Positions 36,668 through 45,761 of a DNA stretch of 64,000 bases are shown here, in pieces. Position 1 is the first letter of the stretch. The number at the start of each line of letters is the position of its first letter. The stretch comes from Dysgonomonas sp. HGC4 (lineage in GTDB: Bacteria; Bacteroidota; Bacteroidia; Bacteroidales; Dysgonomonadaceae). A program made the position numbers and the translations under genes. The notes below the pieces were generated by a model. That model was not told the DNA's origin and did no database searches. It worked only from the letters and a program-made list of their open reading frames with translations. The stretch lies in NCBI RefSeq assembly GCF_001261715.1, contig NZ_CVRU01000158.1, positions 1 through 64,000 of the forward strand, written 5' to 3'.

Positions 36668-37058
36668 GGTCGCTATAAAATTTAGATTCGATCTTAAATC
36701 TTTTTTATGTTTTTTACTTATATTTGTTATTGAGGTTATTATAGCTTTATTTGTAAAAGATAGTATTATCCGACCCTATGGAGGCGATGTACTAGTTGTT
36801 ATTTTGATGTACTATTTTTTCAAGACCTTTGTAAAGATGAATCCCTTACCTTTGGCTATCGGAGTTTTATTCTTTGCATACGCTGTAGAAATTGGACAAT
36901 ATTTCAACTTAGTTGAAGTTTTAAATATGTAGGACAATCGAATTATGCGAATCGTAATAGGTTCGTCATTTAGTTGGGGCGATATGCTTTGCTATACATT
37001 AGGAGCAATTATCTGTCTATTTTTAGATAGAAAAGAAATGAAAGCAATCACACAATAA
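36648..37058 (+). pseudogene. DUF2809 membrane protein gene interrupted by an in-frame TAG
   Basis: Reading continues in one frame from ATG at 36648 to TAA at 37056-37058 except for one TAG at 36930-36932. The first part (94 residues) holds three membrane helices and ends VEIGQYFNLVEVLNM. After the TAG the same frame continues DNRIMRIVIGSSFSWGDMLC and another membrane helix YTLGAIICLFLD. The normal DUF2809 family layout has precisely this Asn-Arg...GSSFSWGD segment after QYFNLVE, so the two parts are one gene with a nonsense change (for example from CAG). Total length would be 136 residues. The first part may still be translated as a truncated protein. The start overlaps rsgA. Confidence 0.85.
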
Positions 37059-37065
37059 GAGCACT

Positions 37066-37086
37066 GACCTTTTTATTGATAAGGTT
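37066..37086. repeat. inverted repeat ACCTT...AAGGT after DUF2809
   Basis: GACCTT (37066-37071) and AAGGTT (37081-37086) flank a 9-base AT spacer. The arms match the palindrome family but in swapped order. Confidence 0.4.
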
Positions 37087-37149
37087 AGTCTAATAAAAAC
37101 AGTTAGTTATCGTTATCAAAAATAGCACTAAACAGTTGAAATTACTTAC

Positions 37150-37542
37150 ATGATTCAGCAAAGAAAAAAAGATTATTTACAACGACTTATCGAAGACTTT
37201 TTCAGCAAGCTACACGAACTGATAAATCAGGATAAGAATTTAGAATCTGTCACTACCGAGAAAAAACAGATTCTGCGTGAATGCTTTACTCTTTTTGATA
37301 ATGATTTCAACATCAGCCAAGAAGATTCGGCAGAGACTATTATTATAAAAATAGGCGACAACGACCTGATTGAGCAATACGCCAAACTCTTGCTAACTAA
37401 GTACGAAATAAGTGATATAAAGGAAGTGTATCAACTGCATATAGCTCTCGACCTGGTAGAGTATATCGAAGCTACAGACAAAACATATTCGTGGAACAGA
37501 ACTATCTTAAAAGAAGATATACTTAGACTACTCGATGTATGA
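37150..37542 (+). CDS. hypothetical protein coupled to cls
   Basis: A 130-residue soluble, mostly helical, acidic protein (MIQQRKKDYLQRLIEDFFSKLHELINQ at the start). Not recognised. It has no signal peptide or membrane segment, and heptad-like patterns in the N-terminal third suggest a coiled coil. Its stop overlaps the cls start by 4 bases (ATGA), so translation is coupled and a link to cardiolipin synthesis is plausible but unproven. Confidence 0.75.
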   Translation: MIQQRKKDYLQRLIEDFFSKLHELINQDKNLESVTTEKKQILRECFTLFDNDFNISQEDSAETIIIKIGDNDLIEQYAKLLLTKYEISDIKEVYQLHIALDLVEYIEATDKTYSWNRTILKEDILRLLDV

Positions 37543-38981
37543 ATAATATAATGGAAATCTTTTCGGCAAATAACTTCATTTTAGTATTCCAATTGCTATA
37601 TGTACTTACAGCAATAGGAGTAGTAATAGTTGTTATTTCCGAGAATAGAAATCCATTAAAAACAATAGCATGGGTATTAGTGCTTCTTCTGCTGCCTTTG
37701 GTCGGACTTATTTTTTATTACTTCTTTGGAGAAGATCACCGTAAACAAAGGTTGATCTCTCGTAAGATGCACAAAAAGATAAACCGAAAAACTCTAGAAC
37801 GAATAGAATTACTAGAGACTCTAAATCCACCCATAGAGTACAAAGGATTAATCAATCTGCTCAACAAACAAAAAGACACACCACTTTACGGAGGCAACAA
37901 GATTACCTTTTATACAAATGGTATTGATAAATTTGACGCCCTTTTCGAAGAAATAAGAAAGGCGAAGAAATACATCCATCTCCAATATTACATCTTTATG
38001 GATGATGTTATTGGCAATCAGGTGAAGAGTCTTTTGATAGAAAAAGCACAAGAGGGTGTCGAAGTTAGAGTCTTATACGACGACGTAGGCTCTTGGACTG
38101 CCAAAAGAAAATTCTATAAAGAGATGGCAAAAGCAGGAATACAAGTTACCCCATTCCTTAAAGTTGCATTCCCCTTATTAACCAGCCGTGTAAACTATCG
38201 TAATCACCGTAAAGTTGTGGTTATTGATGGCGAAGTCGGTTTCATGGGAGGAATGAATATTGCTGACCGATACATCAATGGTGTTAAGGGTGGAGTATGG
38301 CGAGACAGCCACTTTAAACTCGAAGGGAAAGCGGTGCATGCCCTACAAACCTCTTTTGTTATAGACTGGTATGCCTCTCGTTCTGAATTTTTGGTAGCTA
38401 ATAAATACTTCCCGCCCCTCTCTGCTAAAGGTGATAATCTGATGCAGATTGCAACAAGTGGTCCCGTTGGAGAATTTAAAGAGATACATCAAGGCATATT
38501 TCAGGCAATAACCAATGCAAAGGAATATGTTTATATACAAACTCCGTATCTGATACCTACCGATGCCATTATGTTGGCCATACAAACGGCTGCTATGAGT
38601 GGTGTAGATGTACGGATTATGATACCTAAAAAATCAGATACTACATTTGTGAATATCGCATCCCAATCGTTTATCAAGAACTTTTTAGACACCAAGGTTA
38701 AGATTTATTTCTTTACAGGAGGATTCATTCACTCTAAGATGATAGTTATAGATGATGCCCTCACCATAACCGGATCGGCAAATATGGATGTGAGAAGCTT
38801 TGAACATAATTTTGAGATTGATGCCTTTATCTACAACCAAGATACTGCATTGACTGCTAAAAATATATTTCTGGATGATATGGAATCTTCTGAGCTAGTC
38901 GACCCCGAAGAGTGGGACAAAAGACCTAGACACAGACGATTCTTCGAATCAATTTTCAGACTATTTACACCTCTCTTATAA
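37539..38981 (+). CDS. cls: cardiolipin synthase, phospholipase-D family
   Basis: A 480-residue membrane enzyme that condenses two phosphatidylglycerols into cardiolipin and glycerol. Two N-terminal membrane helices (about 10-32 and 42-62) are followed by two PLD domains with complete HKD motifs: HRKVVVIDGEVGFMGGMN and HSKMIVIDDALTITGSANMD. IQTPYLIPTDAIMLAI between them is typical. The start at 37539 overlaps the upstream hypothetical gene by 4 bases; an in-frame ATG four codons later is a possible alternative. folC starts two bases after the stop. Confidence 0.95.
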   Translation: MNNIMEIFSANNFILVFQLLYVLTAIGVVIVVISENRNPLKTIAWVLVLLLLPLVGLIFYYFFGEDHRKQRLISRKMHKKINRKTLERIELLETLNPPIEYKGLINLLNKQKDTPLYGGNKITFYTNGIDKFDALFEEIRKAKKYIHLQYYIFMDDVIGNQVKSLLIEKAQEGVEVRVLYDDVGSWTAKRKFYKEMAKAGIQVTPFLKVAFPLLTSRVNYRNHRKVVVIDGEVGFMGGMNIADRYINGVKGGVWRDSHFKLEGKAVHALQTSFVIDWYASRSEFLVANKYFPPLSAKGDNLMQIATSGPVGEFKEIHQGIFQAITNAKEYVYIQTPYLIPTDAIMLAIQTAAMSGVDVRIMIPKKSDTTFVNIASQSFIKNFLDTKVKIYFFTGGFIHSKMIVIDDALTITGSANMDVRSFEHNFEIDAFIYNQDTALTAKNIFLDDMESSELVDPEEWDKRPRHRRFFESIFRLFTPLL

Positions 38982-38982
38982 A

Positions 38983-40269
38983 ATGAACTATCAAGAAACT
39001 CTAGAATATCTATATAGCCAGTTACCCGTTTATCAGCATGTTGGCGGAAGCGCTTACAAGGAAGGCTTAGACAATAGTTTGTCATTAGACAAATACTTTA
39101 ACCATCCTCATAAAAAGTATAAAACAATACACGTTGGAGGTACTAATGGTAAAGGCTCGACATCGCACTTGCTTGCGTCTATACTTCAACAAGCAGGACA
39201 TAAGGTAGGACTCTATACGTCGCCTCATCTGGTAGATTTCAGAGAACGAATACGTGTAAATGGCAAGAAAATATCGGAACAATACGTAGTCGATTTTGTA
39301 GCTAATCACAAGAAACATTTCGAGCCTATACACCCTTCGTTTTTCGAACTGACGATGATGATGTCTTTCTGCTATTTTGCAGAGCAAGAAGTAGATATTG
39401 CTATAATTGAAGTAGGTCTTGGCGGACGCTTAGACAGTACAAATATTATAACTCCCGAGCTATCGGTTATCACCAATATAAGTCTTGATCATACTCAATT
39501 TTTAGGAGATACACTCGAAAAGATAGCCTATGAAAAAGCAGGTATTATAAAACCCCATATTCCCGTAGTTATAGGCGAAGCCGAAGGAGAGGTACGCAAA
39601 ATATTTGAATCGAAAGCCCAATCGGTTGATGCTCCTATTATATTTGCAGAAGATGAGAATCTGATATATGCAGCCGATAAATTGGACAACGGCTCGTGGC
39701 TGTTCCAGACAAATGCTTACCCTAATCTGAAAGGCGAATTGGGTGGTTTACCTCAGATCAAAAATGCGGCAACTGTACTTTGCGCTGTTGATGCCCTTCG
39801 TAAAAGAGGAATCCACACCACTATGCAATCGGTTTACACAGGCTTTTCGCTGGTAACAGAAATTACAGGCCTTATGGGCAGATGGCAGATAATCCAACAA
39901 GCTAACCCTAAAATAATTTGCGATACAGGTCATAATGTTGGAGGCATAAAATATGTCTCAGAGCAGCTGCTTTCCGAGAAATACGACCGTCTGCACATTG
40001 TTATAGGAATGGTAAACGATAAAGATATTAGTCATGTATTAGCTCTCCTTCCCAAAGAAGCTATCTATTACTTCACAAGAGCAACAATATCGCGTGCATT
40101 GGACGAAAAAGAACTTGCTGATAAAGGTTCGGCTTTTGATCTGAAAGGAAATACATTTCACACTGTAAAAGAAGCTGTTGAAGCAGCTCTCACCAATGCC
40201 AACCCCGATGATCTTATATTTATAGGAGGAAGCAACTTTGTTGTGGCAGAAGCTTTCGAATGCTTTTAA
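38983..40269 (+). CDS. folC: folylpolyglutamate/dihydrofolate synthase
   Basis: Mur-ligase-like enzyme that adds glutamate to dihydropteroate or folates. The ATP loop is HVGGTNGKGSTSHLLASILQ. Other family segments are GLYTSPHLVDFRERIRVNG, FFELTMMMSFCYFAEQ, AIIEVGLGGRLDSTNII, NISLDHTQFLGDTLEKIAYEKAGIIKP with the carbamylated-Lys region, and the C-terminal CDTGHNVGGIKYV. 428 residues is normal. The gene follows cls after one base and ends before a terminator, closing the run that starts near rsgA. Confidence 0.95.
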   Translation: MNYQETLEYLYSQLPVYQHVGGSAYKEGLDNSLSLDKYFNHPHKKYKTIHVGGTNGKGSTSHLLASILQQAGHKVGLYTSPHLVDFRERIRVNGKKISEQYVVDFVANHKKHFEPIHPSFFELTMMMSFCYFAEQEVDIAIIEVGLGGRLDSTNIITPELSVITNISLDHTQFLGDTLEKIAYEKAGIIKPHIPVVIGEAEGEVRKIFESKAQSVDAPIIFAEDENLIYAADKLDNGSWLFQTNAYPNLKGELGGLPQIKNAATVLCAVDALRKRGIHTTMQSVYTGFSLVTEITGLMGRWQIIQQANPKIICDTGHNVGGIKYVSEQLLSEKYDRLHIVIGMVNDKDISHVLALLPKEAIYYFTRATISRALDEKELADKGSAFDLKGNTFHTVKEAVEAALTNANPDDLIFIGGSNFVVAEAFECF

Positions 40270-40314
40270 ACTTACCTTATTGACTCTTAATTAAATCTTC
40301 ATAAGATAAAAACG

Positions 40315-40341
40315 GCTCCGAAATCTCGGAGCATATTTTTT
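40315..40341 (+). terminator. rho-independent terminator after folC
   Basis: GCTCCGA (40315-40321) pairs with TCGGAGC (40326-40332) over a 4-base loop, followed by ATATTTTTT. Confidence 0.85.
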
Positions 40342-40581
40342 GTTGCAAATTTACATTTGTTACAACGAGAATCTTATGACTACTATTGGAAACTACCACA
40401 TAAACTATAGCCTTTAACTATAGTAATATCAGATAAATTAGAAACAAAACCCCTCAGTATCTGTTTATAATAATATAGAGTTCTGTTTGCAGGAAAACAA
40501 ACAACTATTTAATGATGTATTCTCATATTACAGCTTTATATCGTTGTTTTACATGCCAAAGCGATAACACGGTCTTATATC
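40342..40581. other. intergenic stretch between folC and pst locus
   Basis: AT-rich, no open frame with coding character. The only structure noted is a dyad ACTATAG-CCTTTAA-CTATAGT near 40405. The pst control region starts at its right end. Confidence 0.5.
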
Positions 40582-40621
40582 TTAACTATATTCTTAACCA
40601 TTTCGTAACATTTCCTTGACA
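40582..40621 (+). promoter_or_regulatory. Pho-box-like array upstream of pstS
   Basis: Hexamers TTAACT (40582), TTAACC (40594), GTAACA (40605) and TTGACA (40616) follow each other at 12-, 11- and 11-base steps, the spacing of PhoB half-sites. The last one lies 20 bases before a -7 box, where a -33 element would be. The regulator would be the PhoB-like protein encoded in the same locus. Confidence 0.55.
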
Positions 40622-40626
40622 CCATT

Positions 40627-40653
40627 GTTGCAATTCTCCTCTAATATTGCAAC
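40627..40653 (+). promoter_or_regulatory. pstS -7 box within an 8-bp dyad
   Basis: TAATATTG (40642-40649) matches TAnnTTTG at seven of eight positions. It lies inside the inverted repeat GTTGCAAT (40627-40634) and ATTGCAAC (40646-40653), an operator-like arrangement. Confidence 0.45.
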
Positions 40654-40682
40654 AGATAAAAGTAACTAAAGAAAACGAAAAT

Positions 40683-41753
40683 ATGAAAAAATTACTATTC
40701 ATTCTAGCAGCAGCTATCTCGCTGACAGCCTGTAACTCTAACAAAGGTGAAACAGCAAAACTATCGGGTGCAGGAGCCACATTTCCTGCTCCATTTTATA
40801 ATATAGTATTCAAAAAGTTTGGAGAATCATCTGGTAACAATGTTACATACGGTGCTATTGGCAGTGGTGGCGGAATACGAAGCTTAAAAGACAAAACTGT
40901 GGACTTTGGAGCAACTGATGTATTTTTATCAGATGCAGAGCTTAAAGAAATGGGATCAGATGTAATACATATACCAACAGCACTTGGCGCGGTAGTTTTA
41001 TCTTACAACCTGCCAGGAGTAACTGATTTGAAACTGAATTCTGAAATCATCTCAGATATTTTCAGAGGTAAGATTACAAACTGGAATGATGCTAAAATCA
41101 AAGCTATCAACCCAAACATTACATTCCCAAACAAAGAAATAACAGCTGTTTATCGTTCGGATGGCAGTGGTACAACCTCAGTATTTTCTGAATATATGGC
41201 TAAAACCAACGAAGCTTGGAAAAACGAAATAGGCAGCGGAAAATCGTTGAAATTCCCCGTAGGAGTTGCAGCAAAAGGTAATCCGGGTGTAGCAGGTATT
41301 ATTTCGGGAACAGAAGGTTCTATCGGATATATCGGTTCTGAATATGCATTGGCACTGAATATTGCATCAGCATCACTACAAAACAGTTCTGGCAACTTTA
41401 TCGCAGCTAATGATAAGAGTATCTCAGCATCAGCCGAAGCTGACCTTCCCGATGATACAAGACAAATCATTACCAACTCATCTAATCCTGAAGCTTATCC
41501 TATCAGTACTTTTACTTGGATTATTGCCTACAAAGATCAAGGCTACAACAAGAAAACCGAAGTTCAGGCTAAAGCATTAGTGGCATTGTTCGACTACATT
41601 ATAAGCAAAGAAGGACAAGAGATTGCAGTGAAAACTCACTACGCTCCCCTACCTGCTAAAGCTTTAGAAAAAACAGAAGCTATCATCAGATCAATCACAT
41701 TTAATGGTCAAGCAATAGAGGTTACTAAACCTACTGCTACACCTCAGAATTAA
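40683..41753 (+). CDS. pstS: phosphate-binding lipoprotein PstS
   Basis: Captures inorganic phosphate for the Pst ABC transporter. The start at 40683 (MKKLLFILAAAISLTACNS) gives a lipoprotein signal peptide with lipobox LTAC, so the protein is anchored to a membrane from Cys17. Phosphate-site segments are LSGAGATFPAPFYN, GSGGGIRSLKDKTVDFGATD and VYRSDGSGTTSVF; the mature fold is a type 2 periplasmic binding protein. 356 residues. First gene of the locus, with a Pho-box-like array and a -7 box directly upstream. Confidence 0.95.
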   Translation: MKKLLFILAAAISLTACNSNKGETAKLSGAGATFPAPFYNIVFKKFGESSGNNVTYGAIGSGGGIRSLKDKTVDFGATDVFLSDAELKEMGSDVIHIPTALGAVVLSYNLPGVTDLKLNSEIISDIFRGKITNWNDAKIKAINPNITFPNKEITAVYRSDGSGTTSVFSEYMAKTNEAWKNEIGSGKSLKFPVGVAAKGNPGVAGIISGTEGSIGYIGSEYALALNIASASLQNSSGNFIAANDKSISASAEADLPDDTRQIITNSSNPEAYPISTFTWIIAYKDQGYNKKTEVQAKALVALFDYIISKEGQEIAVKTHYAPLPAKALEKTEAIIRSITFNGQAIEVTKPTATPQN

Positions 41754-41761
41754 ATAATAAA

Positions 41762-41776
41762 TAGGTCTGCAACCTA
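41762..41776. repeat. intergenic palindrome between pstS and pstC
   Basis: TAGGT-CTGCA-ACCTA; on the minus strand it reads TAGGTTGCAGACCTA, the same core as the pstB-phoU copy but inverted. Confidence 0.65.
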
Positions 41777-41806
41777 AAGAAAGAAAAAAGACATTAATTA
41801 GTCGGA

Positions 41807-42655
41807 ATGAAAGACAAGATTTTCAAATCAATATTATTCATAGCGTCATGCCTTATCTTGGTTCTGACAGCAGGGGTTATTTATGCTCTGGTCACCCAGA
41901 GCATAAGTGCTTTTTCTGCCTTTGGCTTATTCAACTTTATAAGTTCAACCAATTGGGATTCTGTCAATAACGATTTCGGCGCTCTCCCTTTCATTACAGG
42001 TACACTTATTACAGCACTATTGGCTTTGTTTTTTTGTATACCCTTTTCATTATCAATTGCATTGTTTAATGGAGAGTATTTCAAACAAACCAAAATAGCA
42101 ACCATAGTGAGTTCCATAGTAGACCTCCTAGCAGGAATACCCTCTATTGTATTTGGTCTATGGGGATTCTATGTTTTACGTCCCATTCTTATAGATATGG
42201 GTGTAAGCGCTCAGGGATTTGGCGTATTACTGGCTTCAATTGTTCTTGCGATAATGATTATTCCTTACGCATCATCGCTAAGTACAGAGTTTATATCAAT
42301 GGTTCCCAACGAGCTGAAAGAAGCTGCTTATAGCTTGGGTGCTACCAAAATGGAAGTCATAAAAACGGTTAGCTTGCCCGTATCTTTATCGGGTATCTTT
42401 GCCGCATATATATTGGCATTAGGTAGAGCATTAGGCGAAACAATGGCGGTAACGATGCTTATAGGAAACACCAATAACATACCAACTCACATATCGGATA
42501 CAGGAAATACAATGGCGAGTATCATAGCCAACCAATTTGGTGAAGCTGATGGCTTGAAGCTAAGTTCGCTTATGGCTATCGGATTATTATTATTCCTGAT
42601 AACAGCAACGATTAACTTTATAGCCAAGTATATATTGAAACTTGTAAATAAATGA
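41807..42655 (+). CDS. pstC: phosphate ABC transporter permease PstC
   Basis: Inner-membrane channel subunit of the Pst transporter, 282 residues with six predicted helices. The EAA loop that docks on PstB is ELKEAAYSLGATKMEVIKTVSLP, followed by the typical LALGRALGETMAVTMLIGN. The N-terminal helix and the short periplasmic loop fit the bacterial PstC family. The gene overlaps pstA by 4 bases. The spacer to pstS (53 bases) contains a palindromic repeat that could change mRNA stability between binding protein and permease. Confidence 0.95.
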   Translation: MKDKIFKSILFIASCLILVLTAGVIYALVTQSISAFSAFGLFNFISSTNWDSVNNDFGALPFITGTLITALLALFFCIPFSLSIALFNGEYFKQTKIATIVSSIVDLLAGIPSIVFGLWGFYVLRPILIDMGVSAQGFGVLLASIVLAIMIIPYASSLSTEFISMVPNELKEAAYSLGATKMEVIKTVSLPVSLSGIFAAYILALGRALGETMAVTMLIGNTNNIPTHISDTGNTMASIIANQFGEADGLKLSSLMAIGLLLFLITATINFIAKYILKLVNK

Positions 42656-43530
42656 AAAAGACAATATTCTCAACATCCCGATACAGACAATTCAAAAGTA
42701 AATTGTTCTTTTACGCTGTTTGTACCTTCTGCGGAATCACAATGATTCCACTATTCCTCATCTTGTGGGAACTGGTGAAGAAAGGATATAAACAATTCAA
42801 TCTAAGTTTATTTACCGAAGTATCGCCTTCGTCAATGGATGCCATGCTTGCCAAAATAAGCGACGAGGCTATTCCCGGAGGTATATTAAACGGACTGACA
42901 GGTACACTACTTATTCTTTTATTGGCTATGATTATAGCTATTCCAGTAGGGATTCTTACCGGAATATATCTTGCCGAAAATCAAAAGAAAACTTTCACTA
43001 AACTCATAAGAAGCCTTTCCGATCTCTTGCAAGGTATTCCTTCTATCGTAATAGGTATTATAGTATATGTATGGGTAGTAAAACCAATGCACAGCTATTC
43101 GGCACTTGCCGGTAGTATTGCACTTGCTATTATGATGTTACCCATGATTATCCGATCCACCGAAGAGAGTATTAAGATGCTGCCCACTTCGCTCAAAGAA
43201 GCAGGTTTAGCATTGGGAGGCTCATACACATCCGTAGTATTACAAATACTTGTACCGTCGGCTTTTGGAGGATTATTTACAGGTTCGCTGCTCGCAGTAT
43301 CAAGGGTTATGGGAGAAACAGCCCCTCTGCTCGTTACCGTTTTGGGAGCATCTACTGTAAACTGGCATATAACCGAACCCACAAGTGCAATATCTTTACT
43401 AATCTGGGAATTTTACAACGACCCCAATCTTGCACCGCTTGTATGGTCTTCATCACTATTACTTTTGTTAGTTGTATTAGGTATAAATATATTTGCTAAA
43501 AGCATTGCTAAAAAATGGAAAATTCAATAA
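42652..43530 (+). CDS. pstA: phosphate ABC transporter permease PstA
   Basis: Second membrane subunit of the Pst transporter, 292 residues. Six predicted helices, an EAA loop [25 protein letters not shown], and [20 protein letters not shown] typical of PstA. A longer first periplasmic loop ([28 protein letters not shown]) matches the family. Start ATG overlaps the pstC stop by 4 bases and its own stop overlaps pstB by 16 bases, so the three are translationally coupled. Confidence 0.95.
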   Translation: MKKTIFSTSRYRQFKSKLFFYAVCTFCGITMIPLFLILWELVKKGYKQFNLSLFTEVSPSSMDAMLAKISDEAIPGGILNGLTGTLLILLLAMIIAIPVGILTGIYLAENQKKTFTKLIRSLSDLLQGIPSIVIGIIVYVWVVKPMHSYSALAGSIALAIMMLPMIIRSTEESIKMLPTSLKEAGLALGGSYTSVVLQILVPSAFGGLFTGSLLAVSRVMGETAPLLVTVLGASTVNWHITEPTSAISLLIWEFYNDPNLAPLVWSSSLLLLLVVLGINIFAKSIAKKWKIQ

Positions 43531-44294
43531 ATAACGATAAATATATTCTGGAGCTTAAAGATGTTTCGGTATCTTACAACCCTGAAAAGAAAGCGATAAA
43601 AGACGTTAATGCAACTATTAAGGAGCATACAGTGACTGCAATTATGGGGCCTTCAGGGTGTGGAAAGAGTACCCTTCTGAGAGCCATAAACAGAATGCAC
43701 GAATTATATCCTGATATTAAAACAACGGGAGAAATTTTGCTCAAAGGTGAAAACATTTTCGATATGAATCCCATGCGCGTAAGACGTTTGGCGGGTATGG
43801 TATTCCAACGTCCAAACCCATTCCCAGCCATGAGTATTTATGATAATGTTTTGGCAGGATACAAGCTGAACAATATTGGACTCAACAAAACTGAAAAGGA
43901 CGAAATTGTAGAAAACAGTTTAAAGAGTGTTGCTCTTTGGGATGAGGTAAAAGACTCGATGACTCAAAAAGGAAGTTTCCTTTCGGGAGGACAGCAACAA
44001 CGTTTATGTATTGCTCGCGCCATTGCTCTGAAACCTGAAATATTATTGATGGACGAACCTACATCGGCACTTGACCCTATTTCGACAAACAGAGTTGAAG
44101 ATCTAATTCTTGAACTGAAAAAGGAGTATACGATAGTAATTGTTACGCACAATATGTCGCAAGCGGCTCGTATATCTGACAATTCGATGTTTATGTATCT
44201 GGGAGAACTGATAGAATATGGTACAACAAAACAAATGTTTACCAAACCTAAGGATAAACGCACCGAAGATTACTTAACAGGAGTATTCGGATAA
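43515..44294 (+). CDS. pstB: phosphate ABC transporter ATPase PstB
   Basis: Cytoplasmic ATPase powering phosphate import. Walker A in [20 protein letters not shown]-loop in [13 protein letters not shown], signature [16 protein letters not shown], Walker [16 protein letters not shown] and the switch His in [14 protein letters not shown]. 259 residues is normal. The 16-base overlap with pstA is seen directly. Its stop TAA is the start of a nearly perfect intergenic palindrome before phoU. Confidence 0.97.
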   Translation: MENSINNDKYILELKDVSVSYNPEKKAIKDVNATIKEHTVTAIMGPSGCGKSTLLRAINRMHELYPDIKTTGEILLKGENIFDMNPMRVRRLAGMVFQRPNPFPAMSIYDNVLAGYKLNNIGLNKTEKDEIVENSLKSVALWDEVKDSMTQKGSFLSGGQQQRLCIARAIALKPEILLMDEPTSALDPISTNRVEDLILELKKEYTIVIVTHNMSQAARISDNSMFMYLGELIEYGTTKQMFTKPKDKRTEDYLTGVFG

Positions 44295-44308
44295 GGTTGC
44301 AGACCTTA
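44292..44308. repeat. intergenic palindrome on the pstB stop
   Basis: TAAGGTTGCAGACCTTA, the best copy in the window: 7-bp arms with one G-T pair and a 3-base loop. TAA (44292-44294) is the pstB stop codon. Confidence 0.75.
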
Positions 44309-44362
44309 TTCATCTACAAATGGCTATAATATAAACGAGTTACAACTGAATACAATACAAAT

Positions 44363-45043
44363 ATGACAACCAATATAAAACTAAAACAGCTTAAGGTATT
44401 ACTTAATGATTTTGAGTTACTCTCGCGAACAGCTTTGTTGCAAATGCAAATTGCTGAAAAAGTATTGCAGGATCAGAGTTTAGTAGCACTTTATGAGGAA
44501 GCCGAAGCAAATGAGATAATCATGGACAGGCTCGAAATAAAGATACGTGAAGAAGTCGTTTTCTCTATCTTTCAGTTTTCGCCAAAGGCTGCCGATCTAA
44601 GATTAATCATTACCTATCAGGATATAACAACCAATCTCGAGAGAGTTGGCGATATGTTATTGAATGTGATTCATTACACAAAAACGACTTATCAAAATCA
44701 ACCAGAATTTGAGGAAGAGAAGAAGCAAATATACAAGATGCTGAAATCGGTAGATGAGATGCTTCGCAATGCAATATTCTCATTTTCGAATGAAGATACA
44801 CGTCTTGCTTATCAGGTGATAAAAGACGATGACAAGGTAGATCACCTTTTCTATCAAATAAGCGAATCGTTACAAAGTTCTTTTGCAAACAAGAGTTTAA
44901 CGAAAGAGCAGATCATGAATATTATGAATACAAGCGCAATAGCTCAGAATCTCGAACGTATTGGAGACAGTGCTACGAATATTGCCGAAGCAACAATTTA
45001 TCTAACAGAAGGTAAAGACATTAGACATGGAAACAACGAATAA
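44363..45043 (+). CDS. phoU: phosphate transport regulator PhoU
   Basis: Helical-bundle protein of 226 residues that couples the Pst transporter to the PhoR kinase and represses the Pho response when phosphate is plentiful. The two three-helix bundles are visible, each with the family metal-site pattern: ADLRLIITYQDITTNLERVGD in the first and MNTSAIAQNLERIGDSATNIAE in the second. The gene overlaps the response regulator by 17 bases. Confidence 0.95.
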   Translation: MTTNIKLKQLKVLLNDFELLSRTALLQMQIAEKVLQDQSLVALYEEAEANEIIMDRLEIKIREEVVFSIFQFSPKAADLRLIITYQDITTNLERVGDMLLNVIHYTKTTYQNQPEFEEEKKQIYKMLKSVDEMLRNAIFSFSNEDTRLAYQVIKDDDKVDHLFYQISESLQSSFANKSLTKEQIMNIMNTSAIAQNLERIGDSATNIAEATIYLTEGKDIRHGNNE

Positions 45044-45722
45044 AGATATTTCGATCTTAATTGTCGACGATGAAGTCGACATCAGGGAGATTCTACAATT
45101 CAACCTCGAAAATGAAGGTTATAAAATAGATTTGGCGGAATCTGCCGAAGAGGCTATAAAGAAGTTAACGCCCGATCATAAATTGATACTGCTTGATGTG
45201 ATGATGGGTGGAATATCAGGATTCAAGATGGCAGATCAATTAAGAAAATCGGGAAATTATACACCTATCATATTTCTGACTGCCAAAGATACCGAAAATG
45301 ATATGCTCACAGGATTCTCTATCGGTGGCGACGATTATATATCTAAACCTTTTTCGATAAAGGAAGTTATTGCCCGTGTTAAAACTGTATTGAAGCGTAC
45401 AGCATTGCCTGTACAAACCAATCAAGGAGATACCTTAAGTATCGGCAGCTTAAATATAGACATGGATATGAAAACCGTTTCGGTAAGTGGTAAACCAATA
45501 GAACTGACTAAAACGGAATTTAATATACTTACTCTTTTAGTGAAAAATACGGGAAAAGTATTTTCACGATCCGATATCTTAGCTAAAGCTTGGGAGGGAG
45601 ACGGCATCGTATTAGAAAGAACAGTAGATGTGCATATAGCCCGTTTGAGAAAAAAAATAGGAGTATATGGCGATCATATTGTGAATAGAACAGGCTATGG
45701 ATATAACTTCGTCTCTGAATAA
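45027..45722 (+). CDS. phoB: PhoB-like OmpR-family response regulator
   Basis: A 231-residue two-domain regulator. Receiver domain at about 8-125 with acidic pocket VDDEVD, phosphorylation site Asp57 in LILLDVMM, Thr in FLTAKDTEND and Lys in ISKPFSIKE. The C-terminal winged-helix DNA-binding domain (about 135-231) shows ELTKTEFNILTLLVKNTGKVFSRSDIL and VDVHIARLRKKIG. The position directly behind phoU and before a kinase supports PhoB. The expected target is the 11-base-spaced array upstream of pstS. Confidence 0.9.
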   Translation: METTNKDISILIVDDEVDIREILQFNLENEGYKIDLAESAEEAIKKLTPDHKLILLDVMMGGISGFKMADQLRKSGNYTPIIFLTAKDTENDMLTGFSIGGDDYISKPFSIKEVIARVKTVLKRTALPVQTNQGDTLSIGSLNIDMDMKTVSVSGKPIELTKTEFNILTLLVKNTGKVFSRSDILAKAWEGDGIVLERTVDVHIARLRKKIGVYGDHIVNRTGYGYNFVSE

Positions 45723-45761
45723 TAAACCTGATAACATATCTATCAAAAATAGCGATACTAT

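Noticed and set aside
36930-36932. TAG as a programmed readthrough or pyrrolysine codon
   Set aside because: No pyrrolysine genes or readthrough context are visible, and other genes here end normally; a nonsense mutation is simpler.
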